From Pyropia yezoensis (Eukaryota > Rhodophyta > Bangiophyceae > Bangiales > Bangiaceae), in contig CM020618.1 of assembly GCA_009829735.1 (NCBI GenBank), positions 27,442,894-27,506,893 on the forward strand: a stretch of DNA of 64,000 nt, in the 5' to 3' direction. Of this stretch, positions 40,249 through 52,943 are shown piece after piece (position 1 is the stretch's first letter; the number at the start of each line of letters is the position of its first letter). The position numbers and the translations under genes are program-made. The notes beneath the pieces were generated by a model. It saw nothing but the letters and a program-made list of their open reading frames with translations, was not told where the DNA came from and did no database searches.

Positions 40249-42059
40249 TGCGCCCGTTATGGGAAGTGGGTAGAATAGGCAAGCAAAAGACGGTGGGGGG
40301 GGTGTTGGCGTGTGCAGACGATAGGTGTGGGGATGCGATGAGAGGAGAGACAGGCAACGCCGCACACGGCGTTGGTCTACCAACGATCCCAAGGAACCCG
40401 AACAGAATCGCCTCGAGCTTTAGTGCCACACTCCCAGTTAAGGGCGGTCTCCTGGGTCGACGTCCCTTACAGCACACGTGGAGCTCTCAGAAAATTAGTT
40501 GAACTTCAAGCGCCTATTTTGGACAGATCAGCCGATTCTTCACCAGCACAGCCCCCAAACCCCTTGCGCCTCCCCCGTTCCCCTTGGCAACAGATGCTAC
40601 TGCCTGTAGCATCCCAGACGTCCTCCGCCTTATATACGCCCCAGCCCCCACACGCCCTTCTGCTGCGCGACGGACGAGCCGCCGCACACGCAACACTCTA
40701 GGGCACGGTACGTCAAGTGGTGCTGTATCCCCGCGCCTCCATGCTCCCCCCCCGGCTCCCCCCCCGGCATAGGAGCCTATGAAGCAATGTGAAGCACCGA
40801 CTGTGTGATGCTATTTTTTAGGGAGCTGTGACCGCCGTAAGTTGGTGGTTCATGACCTGTCGGACACGGTAATTTCTCTTGAGACTGGGCAGTGGCTCTG
40901 CCGCCTTTCTTTTGCCCGGCACAGCCCCCTCTCTGCAGCGACGCCCCCCCCCACGCTGGCACATTAGATCGCTGACTGGATGGTGCACGGAGCCCTCATT
41001 TTTCTCTGTTTAGCCACCGAAGTGCTGTGGATGTTGTGATCGGCAAGATAAAAGTCATTACGTCTTTTATCATGCCGATCACGATTGTGAGTCGCTCCAC
41101 GGGCAAGCCATTTTGTTTTGAATGCCACGTTTGCGTGCAGGCTCTGATCTACCCGATGGCCGCCGTGACTGACTAGTTATGCGCGTTGAGCAGTTACCCT
41201 GCCAAGCCAAGTGCCCACCAGACTGCAGCGGGTCTTAGGCCAAGGGGCAACTCCCGCTACATGTATCGCCATCCATCGGGCGTGGTTGTTGGGACATGTT
41301 CTACATGCTACGAATCGATCCGTGTCTTCCTCAAGGAGCGAGCGGATACTTCCACAACCTGCGTGTCAGTCCATCACGTCAGTAGCCAAGCGAGAGATGC
41401 GCGCTACATCTCGGCACCGTCGATTGTCCACCTGTTGTGGCTCTCATAGGAAGTTGAGACGGAGCACAGCACGCCGCGGGGCAAGGGCCGCAAGGTCTGC
41501 AGCGGCAGTCGATCGTCGGCGAAAAAGAAATCAAGATTGGACGGGTCGGTCGCTGACGACAGCGAGGCATGTGCCAACGATCGCCCACCCTGCTCTATGG
41601 GTGAAGGCCCGGAAGAGGCGGGGCGGGACGTCCTCAGCGTGGCGGCCTAATTACGAGCGCACCTAAGCCCGCCCTACCTAGGCCACCCCCCCGCAGTGGC
41701 CGGGCGGACAAACGAGGGTCGCCCATCAGGGGCGGACATGCCCAGGGGTGTGTCTGAGACGACGGGCTTGTCTGCCATGTCTACAATTCACGTGGCGCGT
41801 CAGGGGCGTCCCGCGCTAGAGGCTTATCATGGATGTCCTGGAATGAGCGTCCCCCCTGGGCTGGCCCCACCAGAACGTACGCACCTCTCGCTGTTGGCTG
41901 CCACAGTGTCTGTCGCACCCTGCTCGAGCCAATGAACATCCGAAAAGATGCTGGAGGATCTTCTCGTGTGGTATGGCACGCTCGGCCAGGCCGAGATGTG
42001 TCGGTTTGAGATGCTGTTGACGAGGCACCTACACGAGACGAGGCCCAGCGAGTCCAGCC
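40249..42059. other. 1.8 kb without a supported gene
   Basis: Only short unconvincing frames. Contains the hairpin at 41036-41082. The right edge is the start of element 3. Confidence 0.5.
41036..41082. repeat. 19-bp inverted repeat (hairpin)
   Basis: GTGATCGGCAAGATAAAAG, a 9-nt loop, then its reverse complement with one mismatch. The AT-rich loop-proximal part and GC-rich base could be a foldback element or an RNA processing signal. Confidence 0.8.
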
Positions 42060-42632
42060 TGTAGCATCCCTGGCCCTGACTCGGCGTCGACCCGGGACTG
42101 CGACCAAGGGACACCGAGTGCCAGGACACGCCCGCCGTGTGGGGATCGTTGGCGGCCGTAGCCCGTGCCCGGCACTGGGATGCGGTGGACTACTCTACCC
42201 ATACGTGAGAAAGGGACTTCTGATGGGTTTTTGCATACTTGTGAGGGACTTGATTTGAAAGAATTTGACTGTGAGATTAGTAAGGGGGAATAAAATTAGT
42301 AGTGTTAGTGGCCCCCGACCTGACGAGGTTAGACTCGGGTCGGGGCCACTCGGGGATATGGGGGGGGCTACCAGGCCAGCGTGCCGAGGCTCCCCCAGAT
42401 GCACGTCAAAAGGGACAGCGAGGCGCCCTTGGCCCGCGCCCGCAGGGAAAAAGACAACAGCGCGTTTGCTTTCCTCTTCCCCGTGTGCACCACCGTGCGT
42501 ATTTGTTGGCTCTGCCAGCAGGCCCGTGAGGCAACAGGCATACCACCCTCGTAGTTCCCCTTTCTGTGTTACCTGTCCCTTTCCCCCGAGGGATATTGAC
42601 ACGTGTCTGAGAGGATCGAGTTTTATACCACA
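42060..42632 (+). repeat. Element 3, 5' LTR (573 bp)
   Basis: Starts TGTAGCATCCCTGGCC, ends GAGTTTTATACCACA. Related copies, both inverted, lie at 45752-46086 (internally deleted) and 54908-55478. Confidence 0.85.
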
Positions 42633-42636
42633 TATT

Positions 42637-42653
42637 TGGTGGAGCAGCAGGGG
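42637..42653 (+). promoter_or_regulatory. Primer binding site, element 3
   Basis: TGGTGGAGCAGCAGGGG, 4 nt after the LTR; identical to elements 1 and 2. Confidence 0.85.
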
Positions 42654-42842
42654 AACGGAGTGTTTGAGAAGAGACATTTGGGAGCAGTGGTTGGGTTGTT
42701 CCTGTTCTGTCCTCTTCTGTGGTTTGGGAATTATTTTGCACCCGTTCACGGGAATCCCATTCCTGGCTCCCCAACCCCTCTCTTGTGGTCTGGCGATCTT
42801 TGGACACGCAGGCAACTGAACTGTGGCTGTCAAGAGACCAAC

Positions 42843-44602
42843 ATGGCTACCCTCGCTGGCACGACGGCGCCCGAAGGGGTAGACCCTGCGTCCCTTGACG
42901 CATCCCTGGTCACCGCGGGGGATGGTGTCCAACCCGGCGTTGTCCCCGCGGGCGAAGCAGACCTGGGCGCGACACCCTGTAGCGGGCTGGAGTCTACAGG
43001 CGGCCAAGTAACTCCTGCTCCGGTTCCTCCGGCTGTGCCTCCTGTGGGAGCCACCCCGGGGTCAACGGCGTTCGAGACCGCTCGAAGCAGACGACTCCCT
43101 CCTGCCGGTTCTACTCCTGAGCTTCCAGGGATGCCCCCTGGTGTGTCTACTCCTGGACCTACAAATGGCAGCGGGGCGTATACTCCTCTTCCTGTGGGCG
43201 CTACCAGTACCAGAGGCACTGCTGTGACTGGCTTTTTGGGTCTCCCTAAGGCCTCGACCCCTGGGACCGGTCAAGCTTGTCCTCCCTTAGCGTCCTATGG
43301 GGCGGGAAGCCCCAAGCCCCGTAACCGAAGCAGCCGGAGGCGGCGGCGTCGTCGTCGTCCCTCTAGCACCAGCGAGACCAGTTCCTCCAGCTCTGAAGAG
43401 GAATACGACTGGGATGCGACCCCCGGTCCCACTCGGCGCAGGCTGGTCGAGTTTGACTTTCCTGCTCACCAAGTGGGGGACGCCTCCCTGAACAAGGTCA
43501 CGTATTGGGGCAACTACCGGGTGGAAAATCAAGACCAAGGTTACAACCGGAGGATGGCTAAGAAGATGGCATCCCTGAACCGGCGAATGCAGCCGACTTT
43601 CGGGGGAAATCCCAAGTTTTCTGGGAAGAAACCGGCGCTTATCTTTGCCTTCCTGCGCCGGCTGGTCAAGACATGTAACGACAACGATGTGTCGGAGGGC
43701 AAGGCACTCTACTTTCTGGTCAATTTTATGACCGAAGAAGCGAAACAGCGGTTCGCACAAGCTCTTCCGGACTCAGCCGGACACATCGTCGGGCGTACCG
43801 TTGGGAGCTATCTGGAAGCGGTTAACTGGCTCCTGTCCAACTACGCGGACGCGGACTCCCTGCGCAAGGCGGTGGAAAGTTGAACCGGGCCACTATGGAA
43901 CGAAAAGAAGCTCCAGAGGCCTTCGCCCGACGTGTCCGGGAGATGAGCAAGGGTTGTGGCAACGTTTAACCTGAGGACAGGCTCAAGATGGTCTTCTCGG
44001 AAGGGCTTCCTGAATATGTTCAAGTTGATGCTGAGAGCTACAACCAGGAACACCAAGCCCATACCTTCCAGCAGCTGATGGCCTACACCCAGGGCAAGTA
44101 CCGGCAAGCCAAGTCACTCCAGGCCCTTATGGTGTCGACTCCCAAGCCGTTGTCGCGAGTTCGTCCTGGACCCGACAAGTATAAGGGAGGTGACAACCCA
44201 GTACCGGTGCTGGCTGTTGGCAAGACCTCTCCCGTGGCGTCAGGTGACAAGTGGGGTGGCTTCGTCTCTAAGGAGAAGCCTTCCTTGGTAGCCCCTAAGC
44301 AAGTCAAGAACCAGCGTTTCCGGTCTTGTTGGCTTTGCCAGAAGGGGGACCATGTGTCCTACCAGTGCCCGACCATCCCCAAGGATATCCAGGAGAAGCT
44401 CAACCGTCAAGGACTGGTGTTCGCTAAGGCGGTCAACTGCGCTGACCGGCAAGCACCTACCAAGACGGACAAGGCACAGGTACACGCGGTTCGGGTGGCA
44501 ACCTTGCAGAGCATCACCGAGGCTCTGACCAAGGAAGCTCCTACAGACTTTCACCTGGAGACCGAGACCTCCACGGATTCTTCGGGCTCGGGAAACAAGT
44601 AG
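42843..44602 (+). pseudogene. gag: Element 3 Gag, decayed
   Basis: ATG 42843 (MATLAGTTAPEG) opens a disordered N-terminus with an Arg run (RNRSSRRRRRRRR), then a capsid-like region (NPKFSGKKPALIFAFLRRLV). The frame breaks near 43870 and continues in another frame (MERKEAPEAFARRVREM), meets TAA at 43968-43970, and continues after it to 44602. The last part holds a CCHC knuckle (CWLCQKGDHVSYQC) and ends SGNK. Confidence 0.8.
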
Positions 44603-44688
44603 GGCAGGCGCTCCCCCCACGTGTCTTCCCGAATATTCGACGGCAGGGTCCTTCTACCCGTTCTCCTCTTGCGTGCCGGGAGAAAGGA

Positions 44689-45751
44689 CGGCAGTTACCC
44701 ACTCAACCGGTAGCCGCCTGGACACCCTGCTTGTTCAAGGGGACCTTGCTAGTCCTGCGTAAAGACAACCCCAAGATTGATGCTCGTATGCCTGTGGGGG
44801 ATAGCCTCCCGCAAGCTTTTACTCTGGTGGTTGACACGGGAGCCGGACCACGCGTCATCACTGAGAACCTGTTACCTCCGGGCTGGCGCCGACAAGCTTG
44901 GAGAGCCCCTACCAAGACCCGGACTGTTGACGCTTCGGGTCAAACTTTACGACCGCTTGGCCGCCTTCCTGTCACCATCTTTGTCAACGATGCACCAATG
45001 CTTTTCCCTTTCTCGTAGTCGAGACCCTCTCAGTCCCCCTCATCCTAGGCTGGGACTTCCAGAAGCAGCATGTCAAGAGTACCTTGCCAGGAGAAGGAAA
45101 AGTGCAGTTCAACCATGCATTTGTGGCGCCGGTGCTGGAGCATCTGGACGTCAAGGTTCGTGCAGTCAAGTGAAAGAAGGACCGCATCCCACCCTCTACC
45201 TTGACACTGTTCAAACCGGTGCTCCTTCCTCTTCGTTCGGAGACCAAGGTTCAAGTGACCACCCGGACCACGGGTCAATGCCTGATCTACGAACGCAAGA
45301 AATTCCTGGCGAAACACCGGCTATACTTGGCCCATGGGCATCACAAGAAAGTGGAAAGGCGCACCCCCTTCTCGGTGCTAATCGTCATCGTGAGCCGGAA
45401 GCCAATAACTCTCGCCAAGGGTACTCGAGTTGGAACGGCAGAACCTTACCGGGGGTCTGCCCGTGCCATGAGCAAGGAGGATCTCTTGAACCTGCAACAG
45501 GAACTGGCATCCAACCTAACCGCCCTAAGCGTACCTCCGGAACAAGCACAGGCTGGTGGCGTTACATCGAAACCCGATGAAGCACCACCCAGGATGCCGA
45601 ACGTCAACCAAGAAAATGTTCCTCCCAACCTGAAGGTGGCTCTTGAGAAGCTTCTCCAAGAATATCGGCACCTGTGGTCTGGAGAGCTGGGCAAGATGGA
45701 CGCCGCCCTACACCGGATTCAACTCAAGCCGGATGCTAAGCCGGTGCACCT
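44689..45751 (+). pseudogene. pol: Element 3 Pol fragment: protease to RT start, decayed
   Basis: Protease motif LVVDTGAGPRVI near 44828-44863. A frameshift near 45000-45018 moves coding to another frame (ILGWDFQKQHVKST), a stop occurs near 45172, and a further frame runs from about 45201 to 45751, ending at the LHRIQLKPDAKP region that normally precedes RT. It is cut there by element 4. Confidence 0.75.
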
Positions 45752-46086
45752 TGTGGTATAAAACTCGATCCTCTCAGACACGTGTCAATATCCCTCGGGG
45801 GAAAGGGACAGGTAACACAGAAAGGGGAACTACGAGAGTGGTATGCCTGTTGCCTCACGTGCCTGCTCGCAGAGCAAACAGATACGCACGGTAGTGCACA
45901 CGGGGAAGAGGAAAGCAAACGCGCAGTTGTCTTTTTCCTGAGGGCGCGGGCCAACGGCGCCTCGCTGTCCCTCTTAACGTGCATCTGGGAGAGCCTCGGC
46001 ACGTTGGCCAGGTAGCCCCCCCATACCCCCGAGTGGCCCCGACCCGAGTCCCGGGTCGGCGCCAAGTCGGGGCCAGAGATGCTACA
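45752..46086 (-). repeat. Element 4, 3' LTR (335-bp form)
   Basis: Starts TGTGGTATAAAACTCG and ends GAGATGCTACA on the plus strand; the reverse of the element 3 LTR. It lacks about 240 bp between CCCGAGTC and CCGGGTCGGC that are present at 54908-55478. Confidence 0.85.
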
Positions 46087-46275
46087 TAGCTCCCTCCCTA
46101 GTCCGGCACGTCCTCGGGCCGAACCAGGTGCCACCGTGCACAGCCTTGAGCACGTCCACACCGGTGCCGAGGTCGAGCGTCTTCACCCCGGTCACGATCA
46201 CTTGCTCCGATTCTGTCCCCCCCCCCCCCTTCTCCTTCACCTTGGCCCTCTCGTTCCCCCCGGATTCTGGACGTC

Positions 46276-48392
46276 ATGTCCAGTTCAGAGATCCAAGCTG
46301 GGCCTGTGGTTCCGGCGGCGAGTGTTGCGGAAGAGAACTCGGGTAGACGTGCCCCTCTCCTGTTTCCGGTTCCTCGAGTGTCGGTGCCGGCGCCGGCCGC
46401 CACGGCGGGGACGGATCGGGTTCCCCCGGCTTCTGCGTTGCACCCGGTCGAGACCCCCCCGGTGGGTCTCCCGGAGATGCTTCTTGGGCAGGATCCTCTG
46501 GCGGGCCGGCGCTACTCCACGGTGGTCGGCAACGCCAGCGCGGCCCAGTGCCAACAGGATTGCTTAGACATCTGGCGCAAGGAACGCCAGCGCTGGCTCT
46601 TGACCGAGATGGACAAGACTCGCCTTCATACGGCGGACCAGATGCGCCTGGCACAAGACCGCTCCCAGAGCTTCTCGGGTTCCTCTTGGGTTGCTCGCCT
46701 GGAGGATCTCCCCTTCGCGCTGGTGCTGGATCTACCCTTGACCGAGCGTCACGTGTCTGCGTCCGTTCTCCGGTGGCCGGAGGAGGAAGGGTACGTCCAC
46801 CGGGCGCTCAAGGTATGGGACGAGGCGCTCAAGGGGTCGGGGAGCCTGAACTGCGATCCCCGTCCGAGCATGGTCGCTCTTGAGCCGCCCTTCCTGACCC
46901 GGAAGTATTCCAAGTTGTCGCCGGCACGGGAGCAGGGCGAGCGGCGCGGCCGCCAGCGTGACTTCATCGTGAGCTGCAACCATCAGGAGTTCTGGAAGCT
47001 GGACAAGGCCAACCGGGCGGCGTACTACCCCAAGGTCATCCCGCAGCAGCAGGAAATCGAGATCCCAGTCGGGTTTGCTCCATCCAGCATCCCCTTCACC
47101 TGGTACTTCTTGGACGCCTTGACCCAGGCGTCGATCAAGGGCTTCTTCCACTCGATCCCGTACATGATGTACACCTCCGAGTTGACGGTCTTAGCGGCCA
47201 ACCACTGGCTCCACGAGGTCTTAGTGTCCAACCGGCTTGGTTCCTCCCCGACCTCCTGATGGTCTGGATCGTTGAAAAGTTGACCGTCGACTTCCTGTGC
47301 AGCCAGGACGAGGAGTACAAGGAGCTCTTCCAGGCGATGATCGACTTCCGGCGTCGGCTGCCGGTGCAGGACCGGAGCTTCTTGAACGCGATCGCCGACC
47401 AGAACAGCCCGCGTCGGGATGGCTCCGGTTGGGTGCAGGTGGTCTACCAGTCTTCTCCGGCCAAGGTGCAGCTGGCGACACCGCTTCCGGCGTGGCCGCA
47501 GCTAGGCAGCTTTCCTGCTCCGGTCGCCCTCGATCTTCTGCCAACTGGGCCGCCGGTGCAAGAGTCGGGATGGGCCCCGGCGGTCGGTCGGGCGTCTGCG
47601 GCGGCTCCGCTTGCTCCTGTTGCACCTGTCGTCCCGGTGGCTTCGCCTGGACCGTCGCCGGCGCGTTTGCGTTCTGCTCCGTCTGTGCCGGTGCTTCAAG
47701 CTCCTCCGGCACCGCGCGTGTCTGCAGCGAGTCTGGGCGTGGCCGTGCGGTCGCTGACTACTCCGGCCGTTCTGCCTCGGGCGCCTTCTTCAAACGTCGG
47801 CGGCCCTGTGCCTCCTCTTGAGTTGGGGACTCCGGTTTCCGGGGCTGCCGTGGATCGTCCGGTAGTGGCATCCTCGGGGCGGTTCGAGATCCCGGCGCCG
47901 ACTCTTCGCCTTACCCGCATCCGGGTGCCTGACTGGTACCTGAACCAAGGTGGCCCGACGTGCGACCAGTATGACGTCGGCATGATTGAAGACCAGCTGG
48001 GTCGTCTTCCTGTGCAAGTCGAAGGCGTCGGGACTTCTCTGGTGCTGGGCACCTACGCTAGCGTCTTGAACATCGTTGTTGACCGGGTGTTTGCTTGCGC
48101 GGACAGCGGCTAGATGTCGGACAGCCTGGTGGTTGGCGAACTTCTGGCGACTTTGACGCGGCATGGCTTGGCCCAGCAGTGGTCAGAGACCTTCACTGGC
48201 TTCCAGGGGCGCCGACAGGCATATCTGGATGAGCGGGAGCGCCCGGCAACTACCGGTACTACTCCGATGGCGTCATTCCTGGATGCGCCGCGCCCACCGC
48301 ACTACGTCATCCCGCCTTCCTCCGGTTCCCGTCGTGCCGCGGAGGCAGCGCTGGAGGACGCTCCCGCGGCGCAGCGTCCGCGCCGGGAGTAG
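46276..48392 (+). pseudogene. Element 4 antisense ORF, decayed homologue
   Basis: ATG 46276 (MSSSEIQAGP) opens a frame to about 47235 holding YYPKVIPQQQEIEIPVGF and AANHWLHEVLVSN, close to the YYPK...VEVPYGF and LATQWLLEVM of the element 2 ORF. One frameshift near 47235 moves coding to the frame starting WFLPDLLM (compare WHLPLRLI in element 2), which runs to TAG at 48111-48113 and continues in frame to 48392 (DSLVVGELLATLTR, compare LVQLCTEVTRV in element 1). Same position and orientation as in elements 1 and 2. Decayed but clearly related along its length. Confidence 0.75.
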
Positions 48393-48537
48393 TACTTTGA
48401 GGCAGGGAGGGTGAGAGGTTTGGGAGAAGCGAGGAGGGAAGAGGCGGAGAGAAGGGTTGCTCGAGCGGGTGCTTGATTTTCTTGATAGTTCCATGCTTGC
48501 ATTGCGTGTTTTCCTTGATACACCCGTTCCCTTCTTC

Positions 48538-49476
48538 TCAATACTCTTGTTCCACGTCCGTTGCGGGTGAGCTCGGCTCGTCCTGATGGTCCTGATCAGC
48601 CCCGTCCTCCTGGTCCTCCTCCGAGCCCGATTCCAGGATCTTGCCGGCTCTGGCCACTGGAGTGCCCTCAATCCCGTTCCGTCGCGTGTAGGCGCAGACG
48701 TCCACGATGGGTAACCGGTTTGAGGGTTCCCAGGTATCATCTGCCGGGTTAAAACCGAACCAGCGTACTCGCAGGTATAAGCGCCCGTCCCTCCAGGCAT
48801 GGTCGACAAACTTGACGTAGACATATTCCCGGCCTTCTTCTTGGGATAGCCAGGGTACTGCGGCCCGCTTGCGCCGGGTCAAGTCCCGTTCGCTGGGCGG
48901 TGGAGCTCGGGTGACATGGTCGCTGCTCACCCGGTACGGGGAGCCATCCACGTCTAGAAGGAAGGCCCAGCCTTCCGTATTCAGGATCTCATAAGGTCCA
49001 TCCGTCTTAGAGTCTAGCTTCCCCCGGGTCTTGCTATGGTTGTCCACAAAAACCCAGTCGCCACCACCCAGTTCCTTGTTCTTTTCCCGGACTCCTTTGT
49101 CATAGTCCCGCTTGTATCGCTCCTGGGTCTTTGAGATTGACTCCTTGACTCTGGGGAGCAGGAGCTTCAGTTGTTCCACGAACTCATCCTTGGCCTTGGG
49201 ACCTGACTTCAATGCAGGTTGGAGACCGTCTGGTATTCTTTCCAGGGAGAAGTTGGTTAGCCGCCTTGGGGTGACAAAGTCGAGTGGAGCGACCCCCGTT
49301 GTCCGGTAAACTCGACAGTTGTAGGCTAGAGTGAGGACAGCCAGGAGCTCGTCCCAGTCTTCTTGGTGCTCCTCCACGTAGTGCCGTAGCATGTCCACTA
49401 GGGTCCGGTTGAATCGTTCCACCTGGCCGTTCGTTTGCGGGTGGTACGTCGTGGTGAACAAGTTCTTGATGCCCAT
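48538..49476 (-). pseudogene. pol: Element 4 Pol, integrase C-terminal half and chromodomain
   Basis: Minus-strand frame from the transposon junction: YHPQTNGQVERFNRT (integrase end), the GPY-like region (GDWVFVDNHSKTRGKL, KTDGPYEIL) and a chromodomain-like end (LRVRWFGFNPADDTWE), then an acidic tail. It lacks everything before the GVKAN-equivalent position because of the insertion at 49477. The matching upstream piece is 63767-64000. Confidence 0.85.
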
Positions 49477-49495
49477 CGTCGGCGACTGGAACCAC
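49477..49495 (+). repeat. Left terminal inverted repeat of the DNA transposon
   Basis: CGTCGGCGACTGGAACCAC. Confidence 0.9.
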
Positions 49496-49496
49496 A

Positions 49497-49690
49497 TGCA
49501 ACTCAATCACAAACACTGCGTGGCGTTGCATTTCAAAAGTTTCCACTGCAACGTACTGCAAAATCAAGTGAAGACCGTCCACTGATGAAAAAAGAGCACC
49601 ACTGCAATACATGTCATGACTTGTGTATCGCCGCGTCTTCTTGTATTGCGCTGCAACACAGGTCCTTCATGGACATCACCGCTCCTCACA
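49497..49690. repeat. Left subterminal region with TGCA-type motifs
   Basis: Repeated short motifs: ATGCAACT, TTGCATTT, CTGCAACGTACTGCAA, CTGCAATACATG, TTGTATTGCGCTGCAACA. Similar motifs occur at 63560-63745. They may be transposase binding sites. Confidence 0.5.
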
Positions 49691-50657
49691 CACTGGCCAT
49701 CGCGATTCCGACAGTCGCATCGGACAAGCTGGTCGAGTCGCGGACGACGGAACATCGACCTTTCGTTCTCCACGCGTACGCGCCCGGCCGCCAGTGTCAT
49801 CTTCGTTTAAAATACATCGCTGAAGAGTCTACCAATTCTTCCGATCGCGCGGTCCGGACGTTTCACGGCATCTGATTGAACACACAGCCTCGCCCGAGCC
49901 TCCATTCACGGAGGCTACTTTTTGACACCCCCTCCTGAACATGCTCAGTTGCGCATCGTCCGACGCCAGTGAGCTGATTCTGGACCCAGCGTGTCCTAAA
50001 TCGCACCACGACCTCCCATAAGCGATGATCCGGTTCCCGGCTCGCGCGCCTCTCACATTCCCACACAATGCACCTCCCGAGAATCATCCTTGGTGAGGGA
50101 TACGGTCGCTTCTTTGCCCAAGTCGGAGGACTATCGACTTGGTGCAGTCGCGGAGATCAAGAGCCTGTGAGCTCACCCGACCATGATTGAAGATTTTACT
50201 CGATGGTCTCTCCTTGCTACGTCCTGAGCCATCCCCACCCCTCTTTCCCGGAATCTTTGTCTGACTCTTCAAATCATGGTCAATCGCAGCTGCGGATGCT
50301 GTCCGACCCACCGTCCTACCCGCCCTCCAGCCCTCTCACTTGCCCATGTCGACCCCCTTTCCAAGAAGGGCCCTTGATTCATCAAATCAGCTCATGGAAC
50401 GTGAGGAAAAATGACGACGGGAGCAAGACGCTCAACATACACACTTCCACTTTGCTCAATCGCTCATAGTCGCTTCAGAGATAAACATTCAAGTCGATAC
50501 ATGGCCATACAAGCAAGCACCAGAGAACACACTCCCGAGGCGCACAATGACAGTATGGAAAAGACAGAATGGAAGTATTCCCGAGTTGCAATCAAATGCT
50601 ATGTGTATACAGAGGATTGCAGAGCAAGACATTGAAAGACACGTACGACAAAGCAGC
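49691..50657. other. Region between the left end and the transposase stop
   Basis: No supported gene; short frames only. Probably the transposase 3' untranslated region plus end sequences. Confidence 0.4.
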
Positions 50658-51935
50658 CTAAGAAGCAAATGCATTGACGAAGAAGCGTCGCTGGTGGAGG
50701 TCACTTGCATCAATCGGGTGCGTTTTCGCAAAGTCGATGAGGCCGTTCCGCGTCACCCAATCGTCCCAGTCGAGCTCAACACAGAGCACCTTCGTAATGG
50801 CACTCAAATCAATGGCTTCAAGGTCTGCCTCAGTACAACCCTGCTGATGAACCCAACGCAGCCGGGTGCACCCATAGGCAGAAAAAGGGCAGTCCGGTAC
50901 TGCAGTTGTTGCTTCTGCGCGCTCGACGACCACAGTTCTGCGGACCGACCCGTTCAGGCTCACCACCAAGACACGGGCTCGTCCGTGTCGCTCCGAGCCG
51001 TCGGACGCCCGGTAGTTCACCCAGTAAAACCAAGGACGGCCCTTGAGATTGGCTGTCGCCCATAAAGTCGACCGACGTCCGTCCGCCTTTCGCGGCACCT
51101 CCTCCGAGGGCCACACACCGGACTGCAAGACGACACAGTCAGATGCATCACATTACAATGCGTCGCAGAGCTTAGGCAGGCTTAGATCAACCGCGAGGTC
51201 ACCAGCTGAGCACGGCCTGCCGCGTGTCCTTACTCGCCTGCGCCGGCTGCCCTCCCGCCTGACTGCTTTTTGCTCCGCCTCCAAAGGCGAGATGAGGGTC
51301 GATATCTGCTCAGCCAATAACATCTGTAGCGCTGCATGTCCGCGGTTCTTGTTGGTGAGCTGGAAGGCCCGCTTCAAGTACTTATGCAGCGCCTCGTTTG
51401 CGCCGGTGTGGCCGTCAATCACACTCGCGCGCAACAAGAACTCATCTTCGAGATGAGATACAGTGCGATGCACCTTGCTCGTGTTGGTCTCGCCAAACAG
51501 CTCGTGGAAGTCATTCTCAACCCAATCTGAAAACCGCTCGCACAGGTCCTTGGCATCGCGCCACGTCTTCGCCCGCGGATCGAAGAAGTCCCTGAGCAGC
51601 GCCGCCAGCTCACATATGCTCCATGTCAATATCCCATGGAATCGACAACCGGGCGCACCTCGCCGAAACAAGCCTGCAACCGCAAAAGGCAGGAAATGCA
51701 CAGCGTCGCGGTGCTCCTTTCATTTCAGCGTGGCCTGCAACACACCCGGCTTAATCAAGTAGCCGGGGGCCACAGAGGGGACGTGATGGGAGCGGCACGC
51801 GAAGCGGAACCGCTTGTTAGCGTGACGTATCGACTCGGTGTCTGTCCCATGGAGGAGAAGTTCCTGTCGCGCAGTCGCCTTCGCGTAGTTGTACACGCCC
51901 TTTGTCAGATCCCGACAGATACCAAGATCGATCAC

Positions 51936-52141
51936 CTGGCGAACGAGACGACCAGGCCATAACAAAGAGTGCATTGCGGTGGGACGTCTGTCTCGTCACG
52001 TACATGATTAGTAAGTGGCAAGAACATACAGGGAATGACAAACATACACAGTTACCTCGTACGGAAGACAGCGACATGCAGCGACATACAGTCAACAACA
52101 GCACACTACCCACACAAACATGAACAAAATGGTAAACGTAC
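51936..52141 (-). other. Transposase intron 2
   Basis: GTACGT donor after FDRLH and CGCCAG acceptor before VIDLG; phase 0. It falls inside the conserved DRLH-x-DLG motif. Confidence 0.75.
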
Positions 52142-52725
52142 ATGCAGGCGGTCGAATCCGAATATTTTGTAGAGCAGAAGACACCCGGAGCCCAGACCCG
52201 CCCAGGCTGCCAGTGCAGGTACGATACAGTGGATACTATACTTCATCTCCATTGCATCAATCACGACACCCGCACCATAGGACCCTCTCATTCGAGCTCC
52301 CTTGAGATGCTTGCCCACCATCTTCAGCACGTTGCGCTGCTTGTGTGGCACACTCGGCCGACGACCACAGCTGCTTAAAGGAGCCATACAAGGAGTACAG
52401 CTGAAGGCCGTACCGTGCCTCTTCAGACACACAATGTCTCGTTCCACAGGCTGATCACTGACATACAGTACGACGCGAGGCGATACAATGCCTTGCGTAC
52501 CGTCCAGCATGGTAACTGCAACGCCGAAGTGACTCGCACGCATAAGGTCGCCAAAGGCCAGGTTGAGCGTGTGCTGCAACACCTGCGCACGCGCTGCAGC
52601 GGCGTTGGATGCCGAGCACTTCTGGAAGTCTGCCCACACCTGTGGAACATATGCCACAGTCACCCAAACAGGCACACGCGACAACAAGTTCATAATCCTC
52701 ATTCTTATCGGGTCAGCAGACACAC

Positions 52726-52943
52726 CTGTGGAAAGCCATGGTGGTGACCAAATATGCGGACACGATGTCAGTACGGTACACATCGTGCAACGCAACAAGA
52801 TACAACAAAATGCAAGTCGATGCAACACCTCCACAATACAAGGCGACGCACATACGTATCAACGCAACGCTGACGAAGCTGTGGCGCCACATACTGCAGA
52901 ATGTACCCAATGGTTGCCAAAGTTGGCAAGTGGCATGTCTTAC
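52726..52943 (-). other. Transposase intron 1
   Basis: GTAAGA donor after TCTGGAG and TTTCCACAG acceptor; removing it joins codons in phase. Confidence 0.75.

Larger units (their letters stand above)
42060..45751 (+). mobile_element. Element 3: Ty3/Gypsy element, left part, broken by element 4
   Basis: Read on the plus strand: 5' LTR 42060-42632, PBS, decayed gag, and protease to the start of RT. Coding stops abruptly at 45751, where the LTR of element 4 begins in opposite orientation. The missing RT-to-3' LTR part should lie right of the window. gag and pol carry frameshifts and stops. Confidence 0.85.
45752..49476 (-). mobile_element. Element 4: Ty3/Gypsy element, 3' part, split by a DNA transposon
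   Basis: Read on the minus strand: 3' LTR, purine tract (CTAGGGAGGGAGCTA at 46087-46101), a decayed opposite-strand ORF (46276-48392) and the pol C-terminus (48538-49476). The pol frame is broken at 49476 and resumes at 63769 on the far side of the DNA transposon. The rest of the element, including the 5' LTR, lies beyond the window. Confidence 0.88.
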
